Source: Streptomyces sp. NBC_00433 (GTDB lineage Bacteria > Actinomycetota > Actinomycetes > Streptomycetales > Streptomycetaceae). Taken from it: a stretch of DNA of 64,000 nt. A program made the translations under genes and the position numbers. Below, in pieces: positions 16,229-24,418 of this stretch. Under the pieces are notes generated by a model. That model made no database searches. It was not told the DNA's origin and was given only the letters and a program-made list of their open reading frames with translations. The stretch spans positions 1-64,000 of the forward strand of contig CP107926.1 of assembly GCA_036015235.1 (NCBI GenBank), read 5' to 3'. The stretch's first letter is position 1; each line of letters opens with the position of its first letter.

Positions 16229-17121
16229 GGAGCCGCTTCCAGTTCGTTGACGACCACCGGGACACCTACGAGGTGAAGCGGCTCTGCCAGGTCCTGGATG
16301 TGAACCGGTCCAGCTACTACAAGTGGCTCGCCGGCGCCGAGGCCCGGGCCACCCGGCAGCGGGAGGACCGGGTCCTGGCCGAGGAGATCCGTCAGGTCCA
16401 CGGCGAGTCCGGCGGCGCCTACGGCTCCCCGCGAATCACGGCCGAGCTCCGCGAGAAAGGGCGGCGGGTCAACGAAAAGAGGATCGCCCGGGTCATGCGA
16501 ACGTTCTCCATCACCGGCATCCGCCTGCGCAGACGCGTGCGCACCACCGTCCCGGACCCGGCAGCCTCACCGGTCCCGGACCTGTTCCAGCGGGACTTCA
16601 CCGCCACCGAGCCGGGTCGCAAATACATGGGCGACATCACGTATCTCCCGCTCGCAGGCGGGGAGTTCCTCTATCTCGCGACCGTGCTGGACTGCTTCAG
16701 CCGCAAGGTCGTCGGCTGGTCCATCGCCGACCACATGCGCACCGGCCTGGTCACCGACGCACTGCGGATGGCAGCCTCGACCCGCGGCCGCCTGGACGGC
16801 GCAGTGTTCCACTGCGACCACGGAGCGCAATACGGATCCCGGGCCTACGCCGGCCTCTGCGACCAGCTCGGGGTCACCCGCTCGATGGGCGCGATCGGCA
16901 CCAGCGCCGACAACGCGGCCTGCGAAAGCTTCCACGCCTCCCTCAAACACGAGACCCTCCAGGGCGCCACCGACTACGGCGACTCCGACACCTGCCGCAG
17001 AACCGTCTTCGCCTGGCTGACCCGCTACAACACCCGCCGCCGGCACTCCGCCAACGGCCACCTCAGCCCCAACGAATACGAACACCGACACCACACCGCT
17101 AAACTCACACTCGCCGCGTGA
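16225..17121 (+). CDS. IS3-family OrfB (DDE integrase-like transposase)
   Basis: A 298-residue integrase-core transposase. HTH_21 domain around residues 45-100 (GAYGSPRITAELREKGRRVN), then the rve core with YMGDITYLPL (first Asp), VFHCDHGAQYGS (second Asp) and DNAACESFHASLKHE (Glu), ending YNTRRRHSANGHLSPNEYE. All catalytic residues are present. Its GTG start overlaps the orfA stop by 4 bases. Confidence 0.92.
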   Translation: MRSRFQFVDDHRDTYEVKRLCQVLDVNRSSYYKWLAGAEARATRQREDRVLAEEIRQVHGESGGAYGSPRITAELREKGRRVNEKRIARVMRTFSITGIRLRRRVRTTVPDPAASPVPDLFQRDFTATEPGRKYMGDITYLPLAGGEFLYLATVLDCFSRKVVGWSIADHMRTGLVTDALRMAASTRGRLDGAVFHCDHGAQYGSRAYAGLCDQLGVTRSMGAIGTSADNAACESFHASLKHETLQGATDYGDSDTCRRTVFAWLTRYNTRRRHSANGHLSPNEYEHRHHTAKLTLAA

Positions 17122-17149
17122 TCAATAACCGCGTGCCCACCTTCACGGG

Positions 17150-17275
17150 GGAAGGCCCGACACCTACCTGGCCGACCTCGCCTTCGTGTCGATCAACCTT
17201 CAGCGAGGTGGGAGCCCCGAAGCGCCAGCCGTATGCAAGATCCAACTGCCTTGTGCAATGTCCCACGCAAGGTAG
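17150..17275 (+). pseudogene. Possible C-terminal coding fragment right of IS3
   Basis: A frame reads RPDTYLADLAFVSINLQRGG then SPEAPAVCKIQLPCAM and stops at 17275. Codon usage looks coding, no start is in frame, and it begins at the IS3 right end. It may be the tail of the gene interrupted by IS3 or of another; continuity with the left fragment could not be shown. Confidence 0.3.
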
Positions 17276-17397
17276 AGCTGGAATGTGCAAGGTCGCCCCG
17301 CAGAGGACACTGCCGCAGGCCTGGACGGGCCTTGAGACCCGCACTACGCTCCAGGCCCTTTCCCGAGCGAACGCGAGGCTGGAGCGAACCCCCACTG

Positions 17398-18837
17398 TCA
17401 GCGGCGGAAGCGCCCCAGAATCCCGCTCGCCTTGCGGGCGGCTTCGGCTTCGGCTGCCTCCTTCGCGGCCTTGGCCGCCTCGCGGCGCTTGCGGTCAGCT
17501 TCCTTCTTCGCGGCCTTGCGGATCCGCTCCACCTCGAGCGCGAGCAGTTTGCAGTCCCCGCACAGCTTGGGGTGGCTGTCGGTCGGGGTACCCCAAGCGT
17601 CCTCTTCGGACTCCTTCCACCGCTGGTCGGTGAATTTCGTGCCGCAGCGGGTGCACTTCGGCCGGCGGGCCTCACGCTCGGCGGCCTCCTTGGCCCGGAG
17701 CTGCTCTACCCGGCGGGCCTCGGCGGCCCGGTAAGCCGCGTCGGCGGCGACTTTGCGAGGGTTGCCCACCGCGTCGTCCAGCGGCTGGAAGCCGGAGCGG
17801 CCGAAGCGCCAGAACGCAGGCCCGGCCGGGCCGTGCTCGCGCAAGCGCTCCAGCGTGGTCGCCACGATCGGGATGCACCCGTCGTAGGTGCTGTGCTGCC
17901 GGTGGCGCTCGCCCTGCCAGTGGTGAAGGGTGCGTCCCGCGACTTGCTTCATGGTCGCCTTCGCGTTGCGGGGCCCGATCTGGTTGAAGACCAGCAGCAC
18001 CGGTGGGTGCGGCGCGTCGCCGTAGCCGGTGGGCGTGGCGCTCCACTTCTGGCGCCACATTGGCAGGTCCTCCCCGTTGGTGTCGGTGATCTGCCGGGCG
18101 AAGAAGCGGGCGTACTTGTCGAACTTGGCCGCCAGCACGGCGGCTTCCTCAAAGCAGTTGTCGACCTCCACGAACAGCAGCGGCACCCTGCCGTCCGGTA
18201 CCGCAACGACGATGTCGGCCTGGACGCCGCTCTTGCCCTGCGTCGACCAGGTCCCGGTGTAGGGCAGGTGCACCTCGGTGACGTACGAGCCGAGCGAGCC
18301 CAGTCCCGGCTGCGCGGCGGCGGCGCGGGCCGCTTCCACCGCCTCCGGGGGTTCACCGGCCAGCAGGGCCAGGTCCGGCTTCGGGCTGAGCAGGGCCAGG
18401 ATCGTCTCGTTGACCGACATCGCGTGCTGCGCGCCCGAGCGGCCCGCGCCCCGGGCGGCGCCCCCGATCTCGTTCTTCGGCCGGCCCAGCGGACCCGTCG
18501 CGGAGTCCAGCCCCAGCTGGGTGAGCAGCCGCAGGCCCTCCCCGGTACGGGTGTGGCCGCCGAACAGCACCTGCCCCGAGGCGCGCAGGTCCGCCAGCGC
18601 CCCACGGTGAGCGGCCGTGCGGGCCTCCTTCCGCTTAGCCGCCGTCGGCTTGGCCGTGTGCCGGTAGGTCAGGTGCGGGGCGGCCGTGCGCTGGATCTGG
18701 TCGGCGGTGGCGACCTTCATCACCCCCAGCACCTTCAGCACGTCCTCGCGCAGGGCGTTCGTCGACCCGGCCGGGTTGCCGGCCCGCCTGCGCCGCTTGG
18801 TCTGCTCGCCCGGCTGTGTGATCGGTGTGCCTGCCAT
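17398..18837 (-). CDS. Replication-relaxation family protein
   Basis: A 479-residue protein beginning MAGTPITQPGEQTKRRRRAG. The N-terminal third is winged-helix-like (LREDVLKVLGVMKVATADQI, TAAHRGALADLRASGQVLFG). The middle holds a nuclease-like alpha/beta core (VQADIVVAVPDGRVPLLFVE, VDNCFEEAAVLAAKFDKYAR). The C-terminus has a zinc ribbon (CTRCGTKF, then LCGDCKLL) and a long Lys/Arg/Glu coiled coil. This is the Replic_Relax family of actinobacterial plasmids and integrative elements, implicated in plasmid replication. ATG 18837 is chosen because GGGGAGG precedes it. It supports a plasmid character for this end. Confidence 0.82.
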   Translation of the reverse strand: MAGTPITQPGEQTKRRRRAGNPAGSTNALREDVLKVLGVMKVATADQIQRTAAPHLTYRHTAKPTAAKRKEARTAAHRGALADLRASGQVLFGGHTRTGEGLRLLTQLGLDSATGPLGRPKNEIGGAARGAGRSGAQHAMSVNETILALLSPKPDLALLAGEPPEAVEAARAAAAQPGLGSLGSYVTEVHLPYTGTWSTQGKSGVQADIVVAVPDGRVPLLFVEVDNCFEEAAVLAAKFDKYARFFARQITDTNGEDLPMWRQKWSATPTGYGDAPHPPVLLVFNQIGPRNAKATMKQVAGRTLHHWQGERHRQHSTYDGCIPIVATTLERLREHGPAGPAFWRFGRSGFQPLDDAVGNPRKVAADAAYRAAEARRVEQLRAKEAAEREARRPKCTRCGTKFTDQRWKESEEDAWGTPTDSHPKLCGDCKLLALEVERIRKAAKKEADRKRREAAKAAKEAAEAEAARKASGILGRFRR

Positions 18838-19594
18838 CAGCCCTGCCTCCCCGCCTCGGTTCACCACTCCCGCCAAGTCGCCGGCCGACCAACGGTCGGG
18901 CGGCCAGGCCCACCCCGGCCCGAGGGGCCCCGGGGCTGGGGAGGGGTCCCGGGTGCTCCCGGGAACCCGATGATCCCCCCGCCGTCTGTCATCACAGGGG
19001 GGAGAAGAGGGTAGTGACGAGCCGCGCAGCCTGCGGAAACAAGCGCTGACCTGCGGAAACAAAGTACATGCAGATGTCCGGCACGGAAGTGGGTTCCGCA
19101 GTGGCATCTCAAGTGCCCAACCGAGTGGCCTGCCAGCCCCGGCCCGGCCGGTTGCACCACCCGGCGGCCCACCTGTCCGGCAGACCCCATCTGTCCAGCA
19201 TGCACTCTGCGTTGACCCCGCCGGCCACGCCCGCACACCCGCTCTCGCGCCTGTCACTGCCACTCCCTTCCGGCCGCCGACGCCTATCGCCTGCGATCCG
19301 GACGGCAGCCTGCAGGCGCACCCCTTGTCCGCAGTCTGTTCCTGCCGGGAAACCGCTGCTGTCCAGGAGAAACGCGAGGGCCGGCCGACCGCGCCGCGGC
19401 GTGGACAAGGGGGTGGTCAAGGGGTCGGATCCGGGTGGCGTGCCGCGTAGGTGGCGCGGCACGGCCCCACCCGAAAGTCACACCCGTCACACCCGCCTCA
19501 ATTTTGTTCATTGCCGGGAAGCGCCGGCTTCTGTCACGAGCGGCCTATGGGCGGGGCAGCACCAGCCCCCGCTACCCGACCGAAGGAGACGGCC
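18838..19594. other. Non-coding region upstream of the replication-relaxation gene
   Basis: About 750 bases with no supportable gene. It holds the repeat cluster at 19031-19101 and a pair of TCACACCCG repeats near 19480-19498. As the upstream region of a plasmid replication gene it is the best place in this window for an origin or copy-control site, but no origin is proven. Confidence 0.4.
19031..19101. repeat. Iteron-like CTGCGGAA repeats
   Basis: CTGCGGAAACAA occurs at 19031-19042 and 19051-19062, exactly 20 bases apart (about two helical turns), and TTCCGCAG, the same core inverted, at 19094-19101. They lie 194-264 bases upstream of the replication-relaxation start, so they could be binding sites for that protein or its regulator. 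Function inferred from position and spacing only. Confidence 0.5.
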
Positions 19595-19780
19595 ATGAGG
19601 CGCAGCCCCCGGACCAGCCACCGCATCGACCACCTGGCCCGCCTGGTGGACAACCTGCTCGACGGCCTGGCCGCGCACGGCCGCCCCGCACCGACCGCAC
19701 CCCAGATCCGCGCGACCCTGCGGGAGCTCCAGCGCGGCCGCGGCCGCCGTGCCCACCGGCGGCCGGGCGCCCGCCGGTAG
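19595..19780 (+). CDS. Small basic hypothetical protein
   Basis: A 61-residue, strongly basic protein, MRRSPRTSHRIDHLARLVDN and onward, ending Arg-rich. Start ATG 19595 has a perfect AAGGAG 7 bases upstream, which is the main support. It has one predicted amphipathic helix (DHLARLVDNLLDGLAAHG) and a second helix before the basic tail. Family unknown; small basic proteins of this type are common beside plasmid replication genes. Confidence 0.6.
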   Translation: MRRSPRTSHRIDHLARLVDNLLDGLAAHGRPAPTAPQIRATLRELQRGRGRRAHRRPGARR

Positions 19781-20131
19781 CCGCGCTGTTCCATCGCGCC
19801 CGGATTGCCCAATTCCCCGCCCATACCCACCGTTCCCCACCGTTCCAGACCGATCCGCGCAGCCCAAGGACGGGCGGGTGAGCAGCCGGGGCGGTTGCCA
19901 ACCGCACGCCCGGGTCGCCGCTTTCCACCGTTCCAGGGCTGTGACCTGCGGTAGTGATGTCCGTGGAACGCGTGTCCTGTGTCATCGAACCTTGACCGAT
20001 TGCCACCGATTCCTAATGCCGTATGTCAAGCCCCACTGGCCACGCCGAGCGCCGCCCTGGCGTCCCAGGGGTATGGAACGACGGCCTCTATCATGATCGG
20101 GACGAGTCGTTGGGGGAGGCGGGATCCGACC
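19781..20131. other. Intergenic region
   Basis: About 350 bases with no recognised gene. It contains TTGACCGA at 19992-19999, the octamer that also flanks IS110 element A at 20590 and 22037. Confidence 0.3.
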
Positions 20132-20557
20132 GTGGCATACCAACTCACGTTCTTCTGTCGGTCGGACGAGGAGAACGGGCAGGCAGCGGTCAGCCGCCTT
20201 CTGGACGAACTCCTGCCAGCTGGTGATCTCCTAGTGGCGCAACGGTCTGGTCCGTTCGTGGACGAGGTTGCCGTGTGCTCGCTGGCGACCAGGGGGCCTG
20301 CCGGGGATCCCACGGCTGACTGGCTGGCCCTTGAGTTGCACGTAGGAGTGGAGAGGATCGCGGAGTCGGTGATCGCTGCATCGCCTGGAGACGAACAGGG
20401 CATCTGGGGCTGTGACCTGCTCGCAACGGTCACTCTCACCGGGGACACTCCTGACTGGCCGCTCGCCAACCGTATCTGGAAGGCCTTGCTCCACCTCTGG
20501 AGCGCAACTCCTTGGGATGAGATGTCCGGATTCGAGATCGCAAAGAGCATGCCGTAG
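20132..20557 (+). CDS. Hypothetical protein
   Basis: A 141-residue acidic protein, MAYQLTFFCRSDEENGQAAV and onward, with a C-terminal helix around LANRIWKALLHLWSATPWDE. GTG 20132 is taken as start because a purine-rich GGGGGAGGCGGG lies upstream and similarity to a folded start (beta strand YQLTFFC) begins there; ATG 20093 in the same frame is an alternative. No family recognised. It lies just left of IS110 element A, which may have separated it from former neighbours. Confidence 0.5.
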   Translation: MAYQLTFFCRSDEENGQAAVSRLLDELLPAGDLLVAQRSGPFVDEVAVCSLATRGPAGDPTADWLALELHVGVERIAESVIAASPGDEQGIWGCDLLATVTLTGDTPDWPLANRIWKALLHLWSATPWDEMSGFEIAKSMP

Positions 20558-20600
20558 ATCGAAACCGTGCGGGCGAGTCCAAGGAGTAATTGACCGAGGC

Positions 20601-21803
20601 TCAACTCGTCCCAGCAGGTGCGGGCGTCCCTGGCCGTGCTGGCTGGTAGCAGCGTTGGTCGCGCAGGAGTGCCCAGATGACGTTGACGCGTCGTCGCGCC
20701 AGGGCGAGGACGGCCTGGGTGTGGCGCTTGCCCTCGGCGCGCTTGCGGTCGTAGAAGCGCCGTGATTCCTCGCAGCAGCGGATGCTGATCAGCGCGGAGG
20801 TGTAGAAGACCCGCTGGAGCTTGCGGTTGTAGCGTTGCGGACGGCGGAGGTTGCCGCTGATCTTGCCCGAATCGCGAGGCGCGGGTGCGACGCCGGCGAA
20901 GCCGGCGAGCCGGTCCGGACTACCGAAGGCGTCCATGTCGCCGCCGGTGGCGGCCAGGAACTCGGCACCGAGGATGGGGCCCAGACCCGGCAGGCTCGCG
21001 AGGATCTCGGCGTGGCCGTGCTCGCGAAATCGGGCGCCGATGAGCTTGTCCATCTCAGCGATCTGCTGGTTGAGCGCTATTACCTGGCTGGCCAGGGTGC
21101 GGACCATCCGTGCGGCCATCTTCTCGCCCGGGAGGCTGGTGTGCTGATTCCCAGCGGCCTCCAGCGCCGATTCAGCTATCTGGCCCGCGCCGCGAACCTT
21201 GCGGTTTCGCAGCCAGGTCTCCAGCCGCCGGGGGCCGAGGCGTCGAAGCGCGGCGGGGGTCTGGTAGCCGGTCAGCAGGGTCAGTGGTCCGGTGTTGGTG
21301 AGGTCCAGTGCCCGGTCCAAGGCCGGAAAAATACCGGTGAGGTGGGCGCGGAGCCTGTTGACGGTGCGGGTGCGGTCGGCGACCAGGTCCGAGCGGTGGA
21401 CGGTGAGCAGCTTCAGGTCGGTAGCGATCTCGTCACCAGTCCGCAAGAGGTGCAGGTCGCGGCGGATGCGGGCCTGGTCGGCGATGACGGCCGCGTCCTT
21501 GGCGTCAGTCTTGCCTTCGCCGCGGTAGCCCTCGGAGGCGCGGTGGATGGCTCGCCCAGAGATGTAGTAGGTGCGTTGGCCGTGGTTGAGGAGCAAGGCG
21601 ATGGCCAGGGCGGCACCGCCGTCGGCGAGGTCGATGCCCCAGGTCACCTCGTCGCCCAGAGCCAAGACGTCGGCGAGCAGTTGGAGCAGTTCCGGCTCGT
21701 CGTTAGCGACGCGTCGCGACAGCAGCCGACCCCCGGTCTCGTCGATCACCACGCAGTGGTGATGGGTCTTACCTGCGTCGATACCGGCCCAGATGGCGGC
21801 CAC
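20601..21803 (-). CDS. IS110-family DEDD transposase (element A)
   Basis: A 400-residue transposase starting at GTG 21803 with GGAGGAA 6 bases upstream. The N-terminal RuvC-like domain begins AAIWAGIDAGKTHHHCVVID (first Asp), with TWGIDLADGGAAL and TDAKDAAVIADQ completing the acidic set. A coiled-coil middle leads to the C-terminal Tnp domain LASLPGLGPILGAEFLAATG and the region with the nucleophile Ser (RDSGKISGNLRRPQRYNR). IS110 enzymes are guided by a bridge RNA from the element's own non-coding end. The frame is intact. Confidence 0.92.
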   Translation of the reverse strand: MAAIWAGIDAGKTHHHCVVIDETGGRLLSRRVANDEPELLQLLADVLALGDEVTWGIDLADGGAALAIALLLNHGQRTYYISGRAIHRASEGYRGEGKTDAKDAAVIADQARIRRDLHLLRTGDEIATDLKLLTVHRSDLVADRTRTVNRLRAHLTGIFPALDRALDLTNTGPLTLLTGYQTPAALRRLGPRRLETWLRNRKVRGAGQIAESALEAAGNQHTSLPGEKMAARMVRTLASQVIALNQQIAEMDKLIGARFREHGHAEILASLPGLGPILGAEFLAATGGDMDAFGSPDRLAGFAGVAPAPRDSGKISGNLRRPQRYNRKLQRVFYTSALISIRCCEESRRFYDRKRAEGKRHTQAVLALARRRVNVIWALLRDQRCYQPARPGTPAPAGTS

Positions 21804-21839
21804 TCGGTTCCTCCGTGCGTCGGACAGTGCGTTCGTGCC

Positions 21840-22042
21840 ACGGACGACGTCGCTGTCGATTCCCTACGGAGCGATCGAGTCGCAATTCCTAATTGGCAGC
21901 CGAGTCGTCGTTGGGCGTCGGGCGGCCAATCAGTGGAAGCCACGAGCGGCAGAACCTTGAAAGCCATACCCGACACCCCGGGTGGGCCAACCATACGAAG
22001 GGCTCGCCCGATCCCGTGCCAACAAGGTAGGGAACCTTGACC
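21840..22042 (-). ncRNA. Putative IS110 bridge RNA region, element A
   Basis: This ~203-bp non-coding segment, directly upstream of the transposase start, aligns with 22918-23119 of element B at roughly 90-95 %, with near-invariant runs such as GGGCGAGCCCTTCGTATGGT and GCTGCCAATTAGGAATTGCG. Conservation outside the reading frame at this place matches the left-end bridge RNA of IS110-group elements. Boundaries, loops and target-binding bases were not folded; the RNA call is inference. Confidence 0.6.
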
Positions 22043-22100
22043 GACGGCCCTGCGCGGGTAGCGGTCGGTGGAGCGTCCAGGTGACATGCAGGATGGAGCT

Positions 22101-22832
22101 ATGGAGAGCGAAGTGCCGTTGTCCGGCGGGCGCATCACCCCTGGTGTAGTCAGGGTCAGCGACACGGTCCGGCGTCCGGTCGCGGCGTCGTCCGCGTTCG
22201 TCGTCGAGCTGCTCGGTGGCCTCTGGCAACAGGGCTTCACCGGCGCTCCACGTCACCTCGGGTTCGACGCGGCCGGCCGGCAGGTCCTCAGTTACCTTCC
22301 CGGCTGGGTGCCGGCCCGCTTCCAACGCTGGAGCGACCCCCAGGTGGCCGCCGCGGGCGCCCTGCTCCGCGCCTTCCACGACGCCACCCGTGGCAGCCGC
22401 CTGGCCGGCCGGCACCCCGTGGTCTGTCACCACGACCCGGGGCCGAACAACACGGTCTTCACGAACGACGTCCCGGTCGCCTTCATCGACTTCGACACCG
22501 CCGCCCCCGGCAATCCCCTTGAGGACCTCGGATACATGGCGTGGACCTGGTGCATCTCCTCCAAATCCGACGCTCCGCCCACACCCGCGCAGGCGGCGCA
22601 GGTGCGCGTCCTCGCCGACGCGTACGGGCTCCACTCCGCCGCCCGCTCCCGCCTCATCGACGCCACGCTCGACCGCCAGACCCGAAACGCCCATTGGTGG
22701 CGCAGCCACCTCGCCAGCCCGCCGCCGCACGTCGCTGATGACCACGAGATCGCCGAACGTATCCGGTGGTCCGAGCGTGAGCACGCCTACACCTCGGTCA
22801 ATCGCGCGATCTTCCAAGCACACCTGGCCTGA
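22101..22832 (+). CDS. Aminoglycoside phosphotransferase-family kinase
   Basis: A 243-residue protein kinase-like small-molecule phosphotransferase. The catalytic loop is PVVCHHDPGPNNTVF (HxDxxxxN), with the metal-binding VAFIDFDTAAPGNPLEDLGY downstream. The N-lobe is short (FVVELLGGLWQQGFTGAPRH). ATG 22101 is preceded by AGGA at 7 bases; ATG 22086 is an alternative. The family includes drug-modifying kinases, homoserine kinases and many of unknown substrate, so resistance should not be assumed. It is the only gene between two inverted IS110 elements, a composite-transposon-like layout. Confidence 0.82.
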   Translation: MESEVPLSGGRITPGVVRVSDTVRRPVAASSAFVVELLGGLWQQGFTGAPRHLGFDAAGRQVLSYLPGWVPARFQRWSDPQVAAAGALLRAFHDATRGSRLAGRHPVVCHHDPGPNNTVFTNDVPVAFIDFDTAAPGNPLEDLGYMAWTWCISSKSDAPPTPAQAAQVRVLADAYGLHSAARSRLIDATLDRQTRNAHWWRSHLASPPPHVADDHEIAERIRWSEREHAYTSVNRAIFQAHLA

Positions 22833-22917
22833 CGGGTCGACGCTCGCCCGATCCTCCGACCTGCGTGATCAATCTTCGGTGACACAAACTCCCTTCCGTC
22901 AAGGTTCGATGGCAATC

Positions 22918-23119
22918 GGTCAAGCTTCCCTACGTTGTTGACCGGGACGGGCGAGCCCTTCGTATGGTTGGCCCACCCAGGGGCGTCGGGTGTGGCTTTC
23001 AAACTTCTGCCGCTTGTGGCTTCCACTGATTGGCCGCCCGACGCCCCACGACGACTCGGCTGCCAATTAGGAATTGCGACTCGATCGCTCCGTAGGGAAT
23101 CGACAGCGATGTCGTCCGT
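22918..23119 (+). ncRNA. Putative IS110 bridge RNA region, element B
   Basis: A 202-bp non-coding segment upstream of transposase B, near-identical to 21840-22042 of element A in the opposite orientation. The differences cluster at a few positions (for example CGTTGTTGACCGGGAC against CCTTGTTGGCACGGGATC near the left end), where target- or donor-recognition loops could differ. RNA function inferred. Confidence 0.6.
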
Positions 23120-23156
23120 CGGGAGGCACCAGCACACCGCACGTTACGGAGGCACG

Positions 23157-24347
23157 ATGACCGCGATCTGGGCCGGCATCGACGCAGGCAAGACCCACCA
23201 CCACTGTGTCGCGATCGATGAGGGCGGCCGTCGGCTGCTGTCGCGACGCGTCGCCAACGACGAGCCCGAACTCCTTGAACTCCTGGCCGACGTCCTAGCC
23301 TTGGGCGACGAGGTGACCTGGGGCATCGACCTGGCCGACGGCGGAGCCGCCCTGGTCATCGCCATCCTGTTCAACCACGACCAGGCCGTCCACTACATCT
23401 CCGGCCGGGCCATTCACCGTGCCTCCGAGAGCTACCGCGGCGAGGGCAAGACCGACGCGAAGGACGCCGCAGTCATCGCCGACCAAGTCCGCATCCGACG
23501 TGACCTGCACCCCATACGTACCGGCGACGAAACCGTCACCGACCTCAAAATCCTCACCGTCCGCCGCATGGACCTGGTCGCCGACCGCACCCGCACCGTC
23601 AACCGGCTCCGGGCCCAACTGTCCGGCATCTTCCCCGGCCTGGAGCGGGCACTCGACGTCACCAACACCGGCCCCCTCATCCTGCTGACCGGCTACCAGA
23701 CCCCGGCTGCCCTTCGCCGGCTCGGCAGCAAGCGACTGGAGACCTGGCTTCGCAACCGCAGCGTCCGCAACGCCGATCACCTCGCTGAGACGGCCGCCCA
23801 GGCCGCCGAACGTCAGCACACCAGCCTGCCCGGCGAGAAGCTGACTGCGCAGATGGTGCACACGCTTGCGAAGGAGGTGATGGCCTTCAACCAGCAGGTT
23901 GCCCAGCTCGACAAGCTCATCGAGGCCCGGTTCCGCAACCACCACCACTTCGAAGTAATCACCAGCATGCCCGGCCTGGGCATCATCCTCGGCGCCGAGT
24001 TCCTGGCCGCAACCGGCGGTGACATGACCGTCTTCGGCACCTCTGACCGGCTTGCCGGCTTTGGAGGAGTCGCGCCGGTCCCACGTGACTCCGGCAAGAT
24101 CAGCGGGAACCTGCGGCGCCCCCAGCGATACAGCCGCAAGCTCCAGCGCGTCTTCTACACCTCCGCACTGTTCAGCATCCGAAAGTGCGATGAGTCCCGC
24201 CGGTTCTACGACCGCAAACGGGCCGAGGGCAAGCGCCACACCCAGGCCGTCCTCGCCCTCGCCCGCCGCCGCGTCAACGTCTTGTGGGCGCTCCTCCGCG
24301 ACGAACGCTGCTACCAGCCCGCACCACCGGAACCGGTCGCCGCATGA
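23157..24347 (+). CDS. IS110-family DEDD transposase (element B)
   Basis: A 396-residue transposase, MTAIWAGIDAGKTHHHCVAI and onward, with GGAGG 5 bases before ATG 23157. DEDD motifs (GIDAGK, TWGIDLADGG, KTDAKDAAVIADQ) and the C-terminal MPGLGIILGAEFLAATGGD and DSGKISGNLRRPQRY are all intact. It is about 80 % identical to element A's enzyme, less conserved than the DNA upstream of both genes. It points away from element A. Confidence 0.92.
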   Translation: MTAIWAGIDAGKTHHHCVAIDEGGRRLLSRRVANDEPELLELLADVLALGDEVTWGIDLADGGAALVIAILFNHDQAVHYISGRAIHRASESYRGEGKTDAKDAAVIADQVRIRRDLHPIRTGDETVTDLKILTVRRMDLVADRTRTVNRLRAQLSGIFPGLERALDVTNTGPLILLTGYQTPAALRRLGSKRLETWLRNRSVRNADHLAETAAQAAERQHTSLPGEKLTAQMVHTLAKEVMAFNQQVAQLDKLIEARFRNHHHFEVITSMPGLGIILGAEFLAATGGDMTVFGTSDRLAGFGGVAPVPRDSGKISGNLRRPQRYSRKLQRVFYTSALFSIRKCDESRRFYDRKRAEGKRHTQAVLALARRRVNVLWALLRDERCYQPAPPEPVAA

Positions 24348-24418
24348 CTCCCCTGCGGCTATGCGTCCCTCCGCACAACCGGTATCCGAATCCCGGCACG
24401 TGCGGAAGGATTGGAACC

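Larger units (their letters stand above)
15824..17145 (+). mobile_element. IS3-family insertion sequence
   Basis: About 1.32 kb. The left end reads TGAGTGGTGGACACGCTGAT and the right end, reverse-complemented, TGAAGGTGGGCACGCGGTTA; they align over ~27 bases with a few mismatches and one gap, ending GATC on both sides. The element holds overlapping orfA and orfB. Direct target repeats are not obvious: CCC lies on the left, CGG on the right. Confidence 0.8.
20590..22044 (-). mobile_element. IS110-family insertion sequence A
   Basis: About 1.45 kb, bounded by direct TTGACCGA octamers at 20590-20597 and 22037-22044. There are no long inverted repeats, as usual for IS110. It holds a DEDD transposase and a ~200-bp non-coding left end upstream of it. 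The right end lies only about 7 bases past the transposase stop. It faces element B in opposite orientation across a phosphotransferase gene. Confidence 0.75.
22916..24357 (+). mobile_element. IS110-family insertion sequence B
   Basis: Begins at TCGGTCAAGCTTCCCTAC (from 22916), equivalent to the left end of element A (TCGGTCAAGGTTCCCTAC), and runs through the conserved non-coding segment and an intact transposase. The right end was not resolved: the TCGGTCAA seen at both ends of element A is not repeated after the stop at 24347, so the right junction may have changed. Confidence 0.7.

Noticed and set aside
18951..18978. GTGCTCCCGGGAACCCGATG followed by ATCCCC resembles a type I-E CRISPR repeat of Streptomyces.
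   Set aside because: It occurs once, the stem is shortened, and no second copy at spacer distance is seen. No CRISPR array is called in this window.
17398..19263. A 621-codon version of the replication-relaxation gene starting at 19263.
   Set aside because: The upstream part is low-complexity and non-family, while ATG 18837 has a strong ribosome binding site and starts the recognisable protein.
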